Notes: generated by a model from the letters alone, not told the origin. Shown: positions 26,824 to 36,077, numbered from the stretch's first letter. The stretch is 48,862 nt of DNA from an uncultured Pelagibacteraceae bacterium (GCA_902621345.1 CACNLV010000003.1:1-48862), one strand, 5' to 3'. Translations and numbers: made by a program.

Positions 26824-28509
26824 TTAATTATATATTTTTTCTAAGGAAGAAAAAAATTCATTAGAAAAACTTGTCTTATCAAAAAGTGGTGTTTTTAGAG
26901 CATTTTTAAAAATGTCTTTTCTCAAGTCCATTAGCATTTGTGGTTTTTGTGCTAAAGTTACAGCTTTATCAATATAATCCTCTTTATTCTTACCAATCAA
27001 ATTTAATAAGTTTAAATTTTTAATAATCGAAGACCCACATCGTGAACTAAAATTATTTCCATCCATTACTATTACAGGTACGTTCATCCAAATTGACTCA
27101 AAAGTAGTCGTAACACCATTCCATGGAAACGTATCTAAAGCTAAATCTATTAGTTTATATTTCTCTAGATGGTCATTAAAATTTTTACTATAATTCAAAA
27201 AAACGACTGAATTTTGTACCCCATATTTTTCAAATTTGCTTTTAATAACAGCTGGTGACATTGCTTGTGAAGTTTTTAAAAATAATCTCGAATTTTCTAC
27301 CTCTTTTAATATAGAAGCCCATACTTTAATAACTTCGTCGTTAATTTTTAAAAAATTATTAAATGAACCAAAAGAAATAAAATTATTTTTTTGAAAAGGC
27401 ATTTCATTTTCTGATCTTTTAAAATTATAACCTGAGTGACAATTCCAGATAGTTGGTAAGTAAATTATTTTCTCAGAATAAAGACTTTCCTCTTCAGGAT
27501 TAACCTGATTTCTATCAACAATTAAATAGTCTATTTCATCTAATCCTGTTGTATTAGTATATCCACACCACAAAATTTGTATTGGTGCTAAACGATTTTT
27601 AAATAAATTTAATCTATGATTTCCTGAAAAACCATTAAGATCTATTATTATATCAATCTCATCTTTTCTGATGATGTTAATAACCTCTTTATCGCTAAGT
27701 TTTTCGATGTGCAAAGTTTTAAAAACATATTTTTCAAACTCTTTGGTTGTTTCGTCATCCTTTTTATTATGATTGTGATAAAGGTGAATAGCAAACTTTT
27801 CTTTATCATAGACAGTAATAGCTGATCTTAAAAAATATGTAATAGAGTGCTTAGATTTAATGTCAGATGATATAAATCCTAAATTGATCTTCTTATTTTT
27901 TTTAGTTTTTAGATCTACCAATTCTTCAGAAGGATATTTAACCAATTTCTCATTTATTTTCACAGCATTTTTTAGAAATTCCGATTGAGACCAATCATAA
28001 AGATAATTGTTAAATAAATTATAACTTGCAATCGCATCTCCGTGGGGATCCAATTTAGCGATTTTTTCAAGGCATTTTATAACATTTCTTAAGTCTAACG
28101 TTCGTTTAAATACTTTAAAAATTGCTTTCAATAATTTCAAGTTATTTTCAAATAAATTTTTATTTTCTTGATAAATGTTATTTATTTCATCAAAAAAATT
28201 TTGCTCTAAAAATCTTTCATTTTTTACAAATTCAGTTTCGAAAAGAATAACCGATGCATTTATAAAATTTTTAATTGGTTCTACTAATTTAGTTTTATCT
28301 ATCTCTTTCTGATAAGATTTTCTAAAGTCATCAACAGCAAGTTTGACAGACTCACTTGAATTACTTTTCATCAATCTACAAACACCTTTTAAATTTAACA
28401 ATCCAGCAGTTCTCTGATTTTCAGTGAGTTTATTCTCAATAATTGAAATTATTGTAGAGTATTTTTTTTCCTTGAATAGTTCCAAAAAGTTAACGGTTTG
28501 ACTGCTCAT
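26824..28509 (-). CDS. SPINDLY/OGT-type (GT41) glycosyltransferase
   Basis: This 561-aa protein has a helical, TPR-like N-terminus (about 1-180) and a C-terminal GT41 domain. Motifs are KINLGFISSDIKSKHSITYF near residue 208, IIIDLNGFSGNHRLNLFKNR near residue 285, APIQILWCGYTNTTGLDEID near residue 307 and LDTFPWNGVTTTFESIWMNV near residue 462. Related enzymes transfer GlcNAc or other sugars to proteins in the cytoplasm. The acceptor here is unknown; no flagellin genes are in the window. It sits between mnmE and rho, where most alphaproteobacteria have no such gene, so it may be a lineage-specific insertion. Confidence 0.87.
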   Translation of the reverse strand: MSSQTVNFLELFKEKKYSTIISIIENKLTENQRTAGLLNLKGVCRLMKSNSSESVKLAVDDFRKSYQKEIDKTKLVEPIKNFINASVILFETEFVKNERFLEQNFFDEINNIYQENKNLFENNLKLLKAIFKVFKRTLDLRNVIKCLEKIAKLDPHGDAIASYNLFNNYLYDWSQSEFLKNAVKINEKLVKYPSEELVDLKTKKNKKINLGFISSDIKSKHSITYFLRSAITVYDKEKFAIHLYHNHNKKDDETTKEFEKYVFKTLHIEKLSDKEVINIIRKDEIDIIIDLNGFSGNHRLNLFKNRLAPIQILWCGYTNTTGLDEIDYLIVDRNQVNPEEESLYSEKIIYLPTIWNCHSGYNFKRSENEMPFQKNNFISFGSFNNFLKINDEVIKVWASILKEVENSRLFLKTSQAMSPAVIKSKFEKYGVQNSVVFLNYSKNFNDHLEKYKLIDLALDTFPWNGVTTTFESIWMNVPVIVMDGNNFSSRCGSSIIKNLNLLNLIGKNKEDYIDKAVTLAQKPQMLMDLRKDIFKNALKTPLFDKTSFSNEFFSSLEKIYN

Positions 28510-28608
28510 AATATGGAAATATATTATAAGATATTACATTGTAAACTTTTAAAAAATATTTACAGCTTGGGTGATAATATTCAATACTATAACCAATTTA
28601 AATTAATT

Positions 28609-29877
28609 TTAAGATGGTTTGTTCATAGAATTGAAGAATTCTGAATTGTTTTTTGTATCTTTTAACTTTGAACTTATAAATTCAATGGCGTCCATGGTGC
28701 CCATTGGTGCAATTATTCTTCTCAAAACATTCATTTTTTGAAGATCATTCTTTTCAAAAAGCAGTTCTTCTCTTCTTGTTCCCGATTTAGTAATATCAAT
28801 TGCAGGATATATTCTTTTATCTGCGATCTTTCTATCTAATACTGTCTCGCTATTACCTGTGCCTTTAAATTCCTCAAAAATTACCTCATCCATTCTGCTA
28901 CCTGTATCAATTAATGCGGTAGATATTATTGTTAAAGATCCCCCCTCTTCAATATTTCTAGCTGCACCAAAAAATCTTTTTGGTCTTTGAAGAGCATTGG
29001 CGTCTACACCTCCAGTTAATACTTTTCCTGAGCTTGGTATTACCGCATTATATGCTCTTCCCAGTCTTGTGATTGAGTCTAATAGTATAACAACATCTTT
29101 TTTATGCTCCGTTAATCTTTTTGCTTTTTCAATAACCATTTCAGCAACAGCAACATGGCGTTGCGCCGGTTCATCAAAAGTTGAGCTAATAACCTCTCCT
29201 TTAACAGTTCTTTGCATATCGGTTACTTCCTCAGGTCTTTCATCAATAAGCAAAACAATTAAGTAACACTCAGGATAGTTTTTGGCGATTGAATTAGCTA
29301 TGCTTTGCAAGATCATTGTTTTTCCAGCTTTAGGTGGTGAAATAATTATCGATCTTTGACCTTTACCAATAGGGCTAACTAAATCTATCAATCTAGGAGT
29401 TAAATCTTGTTTTTTATCTGGTTTTGTAACTTCAACCTCCATAATTAATTGCTTATCAGGATAAAGTGGTGTTAGGTTATCAAATGCTATTTTGTGCCTA
29501 GATTTCTCAGGCTCCTCAAAATTGATCTTGCTAACCTGAAGTAAAGCGAAATATCTTTCGCCTTCTTTTGGTGCTCTAACTGGTCCTTCTATAGTATCAC
29601 CAGTTCTTAATCCAAATTTTCTGATCTGACTTGGGCTTACGTAAATATCGTCAGGTCCCGGAAGATAATTTGACTCCATTGCTCTCAGAAAACCAAAACC
29701 GTCTTGCAATAACTGTAGGACTCCAGCTCCAGTAATTTCCTCTTTTTCTGCAACTTTTTTTAAAATAGCAAAAAGTATCTCTTGTTTCCTTAACGTACTG
29801 GCATTTTCTATACCCAATTCTTCTGCTTGGGTTATTAGCTGTTCTGACGATTTAAGTTTTAGTTCTTGTATGTTCAT
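28609..29877 (-). CDS. rho: transcription termination factor Rho
   Basis: This 422-aa hexameric RNA helicase ends transcription at rut sites. It has an N-terminal helical Rho_N region ([20 protein letters not shown]) and an RNA-binding cold-shock-like domain ([20 protein letters not shown], near residue 52). The ATPase core has the P-loop [12 protein letters not shown] near residue 180, [12 protein letters not shown] and the Q-loop/R-loop region up to the C-terminus. Length is normal. It lies in the conserved stretch between mnmE and hemE. Confidence 0.97.
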   Translation of the reverse strand: MNIQELKLKSSEQLITQAEELGIENASTLRKQEILFAILKKVAEKEEITGAGVLQLLQDGFGFLRAMESNYLPGPDDIYVSPSQIRKFGLRTGDTIEGPVRAPKEGERYFALLQVSKINFEEPEKSRHKIAFDNLTPLYPDKQLIMEVEVTKPDKKQDLTPRLIDLVSPIGKGQRSIIISPPKAGKTMILQSIANSIAKNYPECYLIVLLIDERPEEVTDMQRTVKGEVISSTFDEPAQRHVAVAEMVIEKAKRLTEHKKDVVILLDSITRLGRAYNAVIPSSGKVLTGGVDANALQRPKRFFGAARNIEEGGSLTIISTALIDTGSRMDEVIFEEFKGTGNSETVLDRKIADKRIYPAIDITKSGTRREELLFEKNDLQKMNVLRRIIAPMGTMDAIEFISSKLKDTKNNSEFFNSMNKPS

Positions 29878-29939
29878 GAGTAAATTATTAAGGACTTAAT
29901 AACAGATTAAATATATATACTAATTTAAATTATTCAACC

Positions 29940-30374
29940 CTAGATAGGTTTGAAAATAACTATAAAAATGATCAAAATAAGCAATAATGTGGGAATTTCA
30001 TTAATGTATCGGTAATATTTAGAGGAGTGTTTATTAATATTGAATTTGAATTGGGCTAAAATTCTTCCTAAATAAAAGTGATACAAGGTTAGGGAGGTAA
30101 CAAAAATAAGTTTTAAAATCATCCACTTTTGACCTAATTGCTGAAAACCTATTTCGTGTATTAGTATCAATCCAAATATCCAAGAAAGAGCCATTGCTGG
30201 GGTCATGATATAGAAAAAAAGTTTTTTTTCCATAACTTTAAATACTTCTGTCACTTGAAGGTTATTATTATTTTCTGAATGATAAACAAAAATTCGTGGG
30301 AGATATAAAAGACCTGCCATCCAAGAAATAACCGCTATTAAGTGTAAAGATTTGAAAAGCAAATAAGTATTCAT
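29940..30374 (-). CDS. hemJ: HemJ-type protoporphyrinogen IX oxidase
   Basis: This 144-aa integral membrane protein has four hydrophobic segments (about 5-25, 52-74, 85-105 and 125-143). It matches HemJ by LFKSLHLIAVISWMAGLLYLPR (conserved His near residue 11) and GQKWMILKLIFVTSLTLYHFYLG (conserved Lys near residue 88). HemJ oxidises protoporphyrinogen IX to protoporphyrin IX, the penultimate haem step. It is grouped with hemH and hemE, which catalyse steps after and before it. Confidence 0.93.
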   Translation of the reverse strand: MNTYLLFKSLHLIAVISWMAGLLYLPRIFVYHSENNNNLQVTEVFKVMEKKLFFYIMTPAMALSWIFGLILIHEIGFQQLGQKWMILKLIFVTSLTLYHFYLGRILAQFKFNINKHSSKYYRYINEIPTLLLILIIFIVIFKPI

Positions 30375-30377
30375 AAA

Positions 30378-31376
30378 TTAGAGGCTTTTTTGAACTAATG
30401 ATTTTAGTAAAGCTATATGATCATCACTATCGTTTAAACATGGCACCATATCAAAATTTTCACCGCCAGACTCTAAGAAAGTTTCTTTACCTTGAATAAG
30501 AATTTCCTCTAAAGTTTCAACACAGTCTGAGGAAAAACCAGGACATATTGCAAGAACGTTCTTTTTGCCTAGGCCAGGTAATTTTTCTAATGTTTTGTCT
30601 GTGTAAGGCTCAAGCCATTTTTGAGGACCAAATCTTGATTGAAAAGTTGTTTGAAGTTCAATGGAGTTAAACTTTTCTGAAATAAGTCTGGAAGTTTTTT
30701 GGCAATAACAATGATATGGATCTCCTTTATCAAAATATTTCTGTGGTATACCGTGGTAAGATGCCAAAATTAAATCTGGCTTCCAATTTATTTCTTTTAT
30801 CTTTTTATTAAGTGAATTTACCAAAGCATCTATATATTGCGGGTGGGATTCATAATGAGGAATTATTTTTATGGACGGTTGCCATCTCATTTTCATTAGT
30901 GTTCTATAAACTTCGTCACAAACGGTTGCTGTGGTTGCTGCAGCATATTGAGGATACAGTGGCAGTATAACCAAATTTTCACAGCCTTTATCATGCAAAT
31001 CTTTTATTTTACCTCTAATACTTGGATTTCCATATCTCATAGCGAAATCTACAATTATATTTTCTTGAGATATTAAGTTTGATAATTTATTTGCCTGTTG
31101 TCGAGTATAGTAAAGCAATGGAGAGATGTTTTCTTTTTTCATCCAAATTTCTTTATATGCTTTGGCGGTTTTGGAGGGTCTCAAATTTAATATAAAAATA
31201 TTTAGTATGATTTGCCAGAGTACAGGATTTACTTCTATCACTCTTCTATCAGACAGAAACTCTTTTAAATATTTTCTTATGTCCAGCCAACTCGTTGAGT
31301 CAGGCGTTCCTAAATTAATTATTAAAACTCCAGTTTTGCCAAAGTTAATTTTTGGGTGTTTTTTACTATTTTCCAT
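30378..31376 (-). CDS. hemH: ferrochelatase
   Basis: This 332-aa enzyme inserts Fe2+ into protoporphyrin IX to make haem. It shows KTGVLIINLGTPDSTSW near residue 13 and the active-site His in LASYHGIPQKYFDKGDPY near residue 208. The conserved Glu is in GFSSDCVETLEEI near residue 283, and SRFGPQKWLEPYT is nearby. Its start abuts the hemE stop directly, and it is followed by hemJ within 3 nt, so the three haem genes are probably one operon. Confidence 0.97.
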   Translation of the reverse strand: MENSKKHPKINFGKTGVLIINLGTPDSTSWLDIRKYLKEFLSDRRVIEVNPVLWQIILNIFILNLRPSKTAKAYKEIWMKKENISPLLYYTRQQANKLSNLISQENIIVDFAMRYGNPSIRGKIKDLHDKGCENLVILPLYPQYAAATTATVCDEVYRTLMKMRWQPSIKIIPHYESHPQYIDALVNSLNKKIKEINWKPDLILASYHGIPQKYFDKGDPYHCYCQKTSRLISEKFNSIELQTTFQSRFGPQKWLEPYTDKTLEKLPGLGKKNVLAICPGFSSDCVETLEEILIQGKETFLESGGENFDMVPCLNDSDDHIALLKSLVQKSL

Positions 31377-32378
31377 CTAATAATTTTTTACCGTTTTTAC
31401 TAAATAGTCCATCATTTCTGGATCTGTTTCAGGTAAAACTCCATGCCCTAAGTTAAATATATAAGGGTGATCTTTAAAAATATCTAAATATCTTTTTGCC
31501 TCTTTCTTTAATTTTTCTTTATCGGTTAGTAAAATTTTGGGGTCCATTCCTCCTTGTACTGGAATTTTAATATTTCTTAAGATTTCCTTGGGATCCGCCT
31601 CATAATCAATACAGATAGCATCAGGTTTAACATTTTCACAGTAATCTTTATATTTTTTTATACCTTTAGGAAAACATATGACTGGAATGTTTAAAGATTT
31701 TGTGTATTCAACTAAATTAATACTCGGTTCATAAACATAATTTGGTAAATCTTTCTCATTTAATAACCCAGCCCAACTATCAAAAATTTGAATAATTTGT
31801 GCACCGTTTTCAACTTGATACTTGATGTGCACCTTTAAAAACTTTTCAATTATTTTTAATGTTTTGTCTATTAGATTTTTATCTTTAAAAAAGTCTTTTC
31901 TTAATCCAGATTTTGGAGATTTTTGATTTATCATGTAAACCAAAAGAGTCCATGGAGCACCAACAAAACCTATGGTGTTCTTATTTTTAGTAAGTTCACT
32001 ATTTTTAATTAAATTTACTAATTTATAAACTGGTCTAAGTTTTTCCACAAAATCAATTTCATTTAATATCAAAACATTATCTAAGTTTAAATCTCCTAAA
32101 ATAGGACCAATTCCTTTTTTAAACTCCACTTTTTGATTCAGTCCATATGGAAGCATTAAAATATCTGAAAAAATTATAGCAGCATCTAAATCAAATCTTC
32201 TTAAAGGTTGTAAAGTTATCTCTGCTGATAATACTTCATTAAGACATAATCTTATAAAATTAGGATTTTCGCTCCTAATTTTTCGAAATTCTGGAAGATA
32301 TCTACCAGCTTGTCTCATAATCCAAATAGGCTTTATTGCTGTATCATTATTTTTTAAAACTTTATAAATTGGAGTCAT
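31377..32378 (-). CDS. hemE: uroporphyrinogen decarboxylase
   Basis: This 333-aa enzyme converts uroporphyrinogen III to coproporphyrinogen III. It shows the N-terminal signature IWIMRQAGRYLPEFRKIR near residue 18, FSDILMLPYGL near residue 70, GFVGAPWTLLVYM near residue 138 and LGHGVLPETDPEMM near the C-terminus. It is the last leftward gene before the divergent intergenic region. In Caulobacter and Rickettsia hemE flanks the replication origin, matching the DnaA boxes found here. Confidence 0.97.
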   Translation of the reverse strand: MTPIYKVLKNNDTAIKPIWIMRQAGRYLPEFRKIRSENPNFIRLCLNEVLSAEITLQPLRRFDLDAAIIFSDILMLPYGLNQKVEFKKGIGPILGDLNLDNVLILNEIDFVEKLRPVYKLVNLIKNSELTKNKNTIGFVGAPWTLLVYMINQKSPKSGLRKDFFKDKNLIDKTLKIIEKFLKVHIKYQVENGAQIIQIFDSWAGLLNEKDLPNYVYEPSINLVEYTKSLNIPVICFPKGIKKYKDYCENVKPDAICIDYEADPKEILRNIKIPVQGGMDPKILLTDKEKLKKEAKRYLDIFKDHPYIFNLGHGVLPETDPEMMDYLVKTVKNY

Positions 32379-32419
32379 ATATAAATTATATATTATAAGA
32401 TTGTAGTATTATTAGGGAA

Positions 32420-32428
32420 TGTGAATAA
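32420..32428 (-). promoter_or_regulatory. DnaA box (TTATTCACA)
   Basis: The minus strand reads TTATTCACA, an exact match to the degenerate DnaA-box consensus TTATNCACA. It lies within the hemE-ppsR gap, 127 nt from the perfect box and in the same orientation. Confidence 0.75.
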
Positions 32429-32489
32429 TGGTAACTATATTTTATTAACATTTTATCAACTATTTATTCTTTAATTTATTATTATTTAA

Positions 32490-32511
32490 TAAGTAATTCA
32501 TAAATTACTTA
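32490..32511. repeat. 9-bp inverted repeat in oriC
   Basis: TAAGTAATT and AATTACTTA are perfect inverted arms separated by CATA. The repeat sits between the outer DnaA boxes and is made only of A/T-rich sequence. It could be a binding site for an origin protein or part of the unwinding region. No U-tract suggests it is a terminator. Confidence 0.7.
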
Positions 32512-32546
32512 ATCATTTGTATATTTGTTTTCCACTTAATAAATAA

Positions 32547-32555
32547 TGTGGATAA
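32547..32555 (-). promoter_or_regulatory. perfect consensus DnaA box (TTATCCACA)
   Basis: The minus strand reads TTATCCACA, the highest-affinity DnaA-box sequence. It lies in the hemE-ppsR gap with a weaker TTTTCCACT box 10 nt to the left in the opposite orientation. Confidence 0.85.
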
Positions 32556-32640
32556 AACCCTTATTTTACAAGCTATTTTAAATAAAAAATAAATTTGTTT
32601 AATCTTATTAAAATATTACAAAGATATTAACAAAATATAC

Positions 32641-33471
32641 ATGATTAATACTTATCAAATATTCTTAATTTCTGATTCTACAGGTGAGACTTTGGATAGA
32701 ATTTTTTTATCTTTAAAGGCGCAGTTTAAAAATATTGATTATAAAGTTAATTCATACTCTTTTACTAGAACCGAAAATCAAATATCTAAGATTCTTGACC
32801 TAGCTGAGGAAGAAAAAAATTCAATAATTTTATATACAATTGTAGACAACAATTTAGCTAAAAGTTTAGCCAACGCATGCAACAAAAAAGGAATACCCTG
32901 TTTTGGAGTTTTGGGAAGCCTGATATTAAGTTTTTCAAAATTATTTAATCAAAAAGCATCTCATGAACCTAGCGGGCAACATGTTTTAGATGAAGAATAT
33001 TACAACAGAATTGAAGCTATTCAATATACGATGAATCATGATGACGGTAATTTGCTATTAGATGTTGAAAAATCTAATATAATCTTATTAGGTGTTAGCA
33101 GAACAAGCAAAACACCTACATCCATATACTTAGCAAATAAAGGTTATAAAACAGCGAATATACCTTTGGTTAATCAAAACTCCATCCCTAAAATCTTAAG
33201 AGAAAACCCACAGAGTTTTTGTGTCGTGGGTTTAACAGCTGAGGCCGAGAGACTAGTTGATATAAGAAAGAATCGCATTAACTCGTTGAAAGATGGAAAA
33301 AATCAAGATTATACTAATTTAGATAAAATTAAAAAAGAGGTTGAGGACGCGAAAAATACTTTTAGAAAATATAAGTGGCCAACTATAGATGTTACAAGGA
33401 AATCTGTTGAAGAAACAGCTGCATCTATAATCAAAATTTATGAAATTTTTTTAAGCAAAAGAAATGGATAA
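32641..33471 (+). CDS. ppsR: PpsR/PDRP-type pyruvate, phosphate dikinase (or PEP synthase) regulatory kinase-phosphorylase
   Basis: This 276-aa bifunctional ADP-dependent kinase/phosphorylase switches PEP synthase or pyruvate, phosphate dikinase off and on. It shows IFLISDSTGETLDRIF near residue 7, the strongly conserved HEPSGQHVLDEEYYNRIEA near residue 107 and the P-loop-like LLGVSRTSKTPTSIYLANKG near residue 150. It directly follows oriC, as the RP001-type gene does in Rickettsia. It overlaps maf by 8 nt. The target dikinase is not in the window. Confidence 0.93.
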   Translation: MINTYQIFLISDSTGETLDRIFLSLKAQFKNIDYKVNSYSFTRTENQISKILDLAEEEKNSIILYTIVDNNLAKSLANACNKKGIPCFGVLGSLILSFSKLFNQKASHEPSGQHVLDEEYYNRIEAIQYTMNHDDGNLLLDVEKSNIILLGVSRTSKTPTSIYLANKGYKTANIPLVNQNSIPKILRENPQSFCVVGLTAEAERLVDIRKNRINSLKDGKNQDYTNLDKIKKEVEDAKNTFRKYKWPTIDVTRKSVEETAASIIKIYEIFLSKRNG

Positions 33472-34054
33472 AAAAATAATATTAGCATCAAAAAGCAAAG
33501 TAAGAAAACAAATTTTGGATAAAAACAATATTTCTAATATTGTAAAACCCTCAAATGTTGATGAGGATATTATTAAAACAAGTTTAATGAATGAAAAAGC
33601 TAGCCCAGAGATTATCTCAAAAAATCTTGCAGAAGTGAAAGCAAACAAAATTAGCATGAAGTATCCTGATCAACTAGTATTAGGTGCAGATAGTGTTATA
33701 GACTTAAAAGGAACACTAATATCAAAACCAGAAAATAGAAAAACTGCATTAGAAATTTTAAAGAGACTGAACGGAAAGGCTCATTATTTGATAAGCTCTG
33801 TCTGTATATCTAAAAACGGAATGATGATTTGGAACTACACTGATAAAGCCAAATTAACTATGAAAAATTTTACCGAGGAAGAATTGGAAAAATATTTAAC
33901 CAAAATATCGGATGAAGATCTTTATGCTTATAATGTTTACCAAATTGAGAGTGTCGGCAAACATTTATTTAAAAGGATTGAAGGTGATGAAGAAACAATT
34001 ATGGGTTTGCCAATAAAAAAAATTAAAGAATATTTGAAAATACAAGGAAATTGA
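33464..34054 (+). CDS. maf: Maf-family nucleoside triphosphate pyrophosphatase
   Basis: This 196-aa enzyme family hydrolyses dTTP, UTP or modified nucleotides, or acts in septum inhibition. It shows IILASKSKVRKQIL near residue 4 (the usual form is SxSPRR, so the Pro-Arg pair is replaced here). Further motifs are LVLGADSVIDLKG near residue 68 with the catalytic Asp, SKPENRKTALEILKRLNGKAH near residue 86, and the C-terminal YNVYQIESVGKHLFKRIEGD. It is the second gene of the rightward operon and is followed after one base by aroE. Confidence 0.92.
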   Translation: MDKKIILASKSKVRKQILDKNNISNIVKPSNVDEDIIKTSLMNEKASPEIISKNLAEVKANKISMKYPDQLVLGADSVIDLKGTLISKPENRKTALEILKRLNGKAHYLISSVCISKNGMMIWNYTDKAKLTMKNFTEEELEKYLTKISDEDLYAYNVYQIESVGKHLFKRIEGDEETIMGLPIKKIKEYLKIQGN

Positions 34055-34055
34055 C

Positions 34056-34850
34056 ATGAAAAAATTTTTAGTTATCGGGAATCCAATTGATCATTCTTTG
34101 TCTCCCAAACTTCACAACCATTGGTTAAAACAATATAATATTGATGCTATATATGATAAAATCAAACTTGAGAGTAGTGAAATAAAAAGTTTTATACTAG
34201 ATATAAGAAAGCAAAAAATAGCCGGTTGCAATGTGACTGTCCCTTTCAAAAAAACAGTTATACCTTTTTTAGATAAATTGAGCCCAGAAGCAGAACACAC
34301 CCAATCAGTTAACACAATTACTTATAGCAATGGTGATCTAATTGGACACAATACGGATATAGCTGGCTTTGAATCTGCAATAAAAAAATTAAATTTTAAT
34401 ATGAAGGACAAGAAAGTTTTAATTTTGGGGGCTGGAGGCGTAGTTCCCTCAATAATTTTTGCTTTAAAAAATATGCATGTTGAAGAGATAACAATTAGCA
34501 ACAGAACTAAGGAGAAGGCAGAAAATTTGAGAATTTTATTTGATAAACTTAAAATTTTAGAATGGGGAAATATGACCGATTTTCACATGCTAATTAATGC
34601 TACAAGTCTTGGTTTAAATAATGAAACAATAAACTTAGATTTCTCAAAGCTTGGAAATGATAAATTATTTTATGACGTTATTTATAATCCTCATGAAACT
34701 CATTTTTTGAAAATAGGAAAGCAATTGGGATATAAGACAGAAAATGGAAAAACTATGTTTGTTTACCAAGCTCAAGAAGCATTTAAATTATGGCACAAAA
34801 TAGAACCAAAAGTTAATGCAGACACATTTATGCTTTTAGATAATGATTAA
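34056..34850 (+). CDS. aroE: shikimate dehydrogenase
   Basis: This 264-aa enzyme reduces 3-dehydroshikimate to shikimate with NADPH in the aromatic amino-acid pathway. It shows the substrate-binding VIGNPIDHSLSPKLHN near residue 6, GCNVTVPFKKTVIPFLD with the catalytic Lys near residue 65, GHNTDIAGF near residue 96 and the nucleotide-binding LILGAGGVVPSII near residue 121. Length is typical. It overlaps coaE by 8 nt; the maf-aroE-coaE-dnaQ order is standard in alphaproteobacteria. Confidence 0.97.
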   Translation: MKKFLVIGNPIDHSLSPKLHNHWLKQYNIDAIYDKIKLESSEIKSFILDIRKQKIAGCNVTVPFKKTVIPFLDKLSPEAEHTQSVNTITYSNGDLIGHNTDIAGFESAIKKLNFNMKDKKVLILGAGGVVPSIIFALKNMHVEEITISNRTKEKAENLRILFDKLKILEWGNMTDFHMLINATSLGLNNETINLDFSKLGNDKLFYDVIYNPHETHFLKIGKQLGYKTENGKTMFVYQAQEAFKLWHKIEPKVNADTFMLLDND

Positions 34851-35415
34851 AATTGGAATTTTAGGAGATATCGGATCTGGAAAAAGTTTTATAGCAAAAT
34901 CATTTGGTTACCCAGTATTTAATGCTGATAATGAGGTGACCAAAATATATCAAAAAAACAAGATTTGTTTTACAAAATTAAAAAGAAAATTACCAAAATA
35001 TATTAAGAAATTTCCGATAGATAAAACCGAATTAACAAATGCAATTTTAAGCGATAAGAACAATATAAAAAAAATCATCAAAATAGTTCATCCACTTGTT
35101 AGAAAAAAAATGAATCTGTTTCTTTTAAAAAATAAAAAGAGAAGGTTAGTAATTCTAGATATTCCTTTATTGTTAGAGAATAAAATAGAACATAAAAATA
35201 TGATTTTAGTCTTCGTTGATGCAAAAAAAATAGATATTACAAGAAGATTGAGTAAGAGAAAGGGTTTTAACAGCAAAATTTTAAAAAGATTTAAAGAAAT
35301 TCAACTCCCACTTGATTATAAAAAAAGAAAATCTAAATATATTATTAAGAATTTTTATACTAAAAAAATAGTAAGAAAAAATGTCAAAAATTTTTTAGGG
35401 AAGATTTTAAAATGA
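34843..35415 (+). CDS. coaE: dephospho-CoA kinase
   Basis: This 190-aa kinase adds the 3'-phosphate in the last step of coenzyme A synthesis. It has the P-loop GILGDIGSGKSFIAK near residue 4, FNADNEV (catalytic-region Asp) near residue 25, IVHPLVRKKM near residue 82 and LDIPLLLENKI near residue 102. Length is at the short end of the family. Its stop overlaps the dnaQ start in an ATGA junction, implying coupled translation. Confidence 0.95.
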   Translation: MIKIGILGDIGSGKSFIAKSFGYPVFNADNEVTKIYQKNKICFTKLKRKLPKYIKKFPIDKTELTNAILSDKNNIKKIIKIVHPLVRKKMNLFLLKNKKRRLVILDIPLLLENKIEHKNMILVFVDAKKIDITRRLSKRKGFNSKILKRFKEIQLPLDYKKRKSKYIIKNFYTKKIVRKNVKNFLGKILK

Positions 35416-36077
35416 GAGAAATTGTTTTAGACACCGAAACTACCGGCATCTCTGTTAAGGACGGTCATAGAATTGTTGAAATAGGTTGTATTGAACTTGA
35501 TAATTTGATTCCAACTAAGAACAAATTTCATTGTTATTTAAATCCAGAGAGAAAAGTCTCTGAGAAAGCTTTTGAGGTCCATGGTTATACTGATGAGTTC
35601 CTATCAAAACAGAAAAAGTTTTCAGAAATTATGGATGAATTTTTAAAATTTATAAAAGACAAAAGACTAATTATTCATAATGCTGAATTTGATTTATCTC
35701 ACTTAAATAATGAACTAAAAATTTTGGGAAAAGAAAATATTAATAATGAAATAGTAGATACATTAATCTTAGCTCGAGATAAATTTCCAGGATCTCCCTC
35801 AAATTTAGATGCTTTATGCAAAAGATATAGAATAGATAATTCGAGACGAATTAAGCATACTGCTTTAGTAGACTGCGATCTATTGGCTAAAGTTTATATA
35901 AATTTAATAGATCAAAAGGAACCTACTTTAGATTTTAGTATTAAAGAAATGGTTGACAATGAAGAGAACAATAAAAAGATAAATTATTTTAAAAAAGTTA
36001 TAAAACCAACTCAAGAGGAACTTGATAACCATATTCGTTACCTCAAAACACAAATTAAAAAAAATTTTTTCAATTAA
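35412..36077 (+). CDS. dnaQ: DNA polymerase III epsilon subunit (3'-5' proofreading exonuclease)
   Basis: This 221-aa DEDDh exonuclease proofreads replication. Exo I is VLDTETTGISVKDGH (residues 5-19), Exo II is IIHNAEFDLSHLNNEL near residue 95, and Exo III is KHTALVDCDLLAKVYINL near residue 154 with the conserved His and Asp. A C-terminal tail, rich in Lys and Asn, presumably binds the polymerase alpha subunit. It converges on secB with an 8-nt overlap. Confidence 0.95.
   Translation: MREIVLDTETTGISVKDGHRIVEIGCIELDNLIPTKNKFHCYLNPERKVSEKAFEVHGYTDEFLSKQKKFSEIMDEFLKFIKDKRLIIHNAEFDLSHLNNELKILGKENINNEIVDTLILARDKFPGSPSNLDALCKRYRIDNSRRIKHTALVDCDLLAKVYINLIDQKEPTLDFSIKEMVDNEENNKKINYFKKVIKPTQEELDNHIRYLKTQIKKNFFN

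Larger units (their letters stand above)
32379..32640. other. oriC: probable chromosomal replication origin (oriC)
   Basis: This 262-nt gap between hemE and ppsR is the longest gene-free stretch. It contains a perfect DnaA box TTATCCACA (minus strand, 32547-32555) and a TTATNCACA box, TTATTCACA (minus, 32420-32428). Two weaker 7-of-9 matches are TTATCAACT (32453-32461) and TTTTCCACT (32528-32536). It also has a 9-bp inverted repeat and extremely AT-rich flanks suited to unwinding. Transcription diverges here: genes to the left run left and genes to the right run right. The hemE-oriC order is established in Caulobacter and Rickettsia. Confidence 0.85.

Noticed and set aside
28510..28608. tRNA or small RNA between rho and the glycosyltransferase
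   Set aside because: 99 nt of AT-rich DNA with no cloverleaf or GC-rich stem. No gene could be supported.
32379..32640. CtrA sites (TTAA-N7-TTAA) in oriC
   Set aside because: TTAA pairs occur but at spacings of 5 or 11 nt, not 7. In such AT-rich DNA they are expected by chance.
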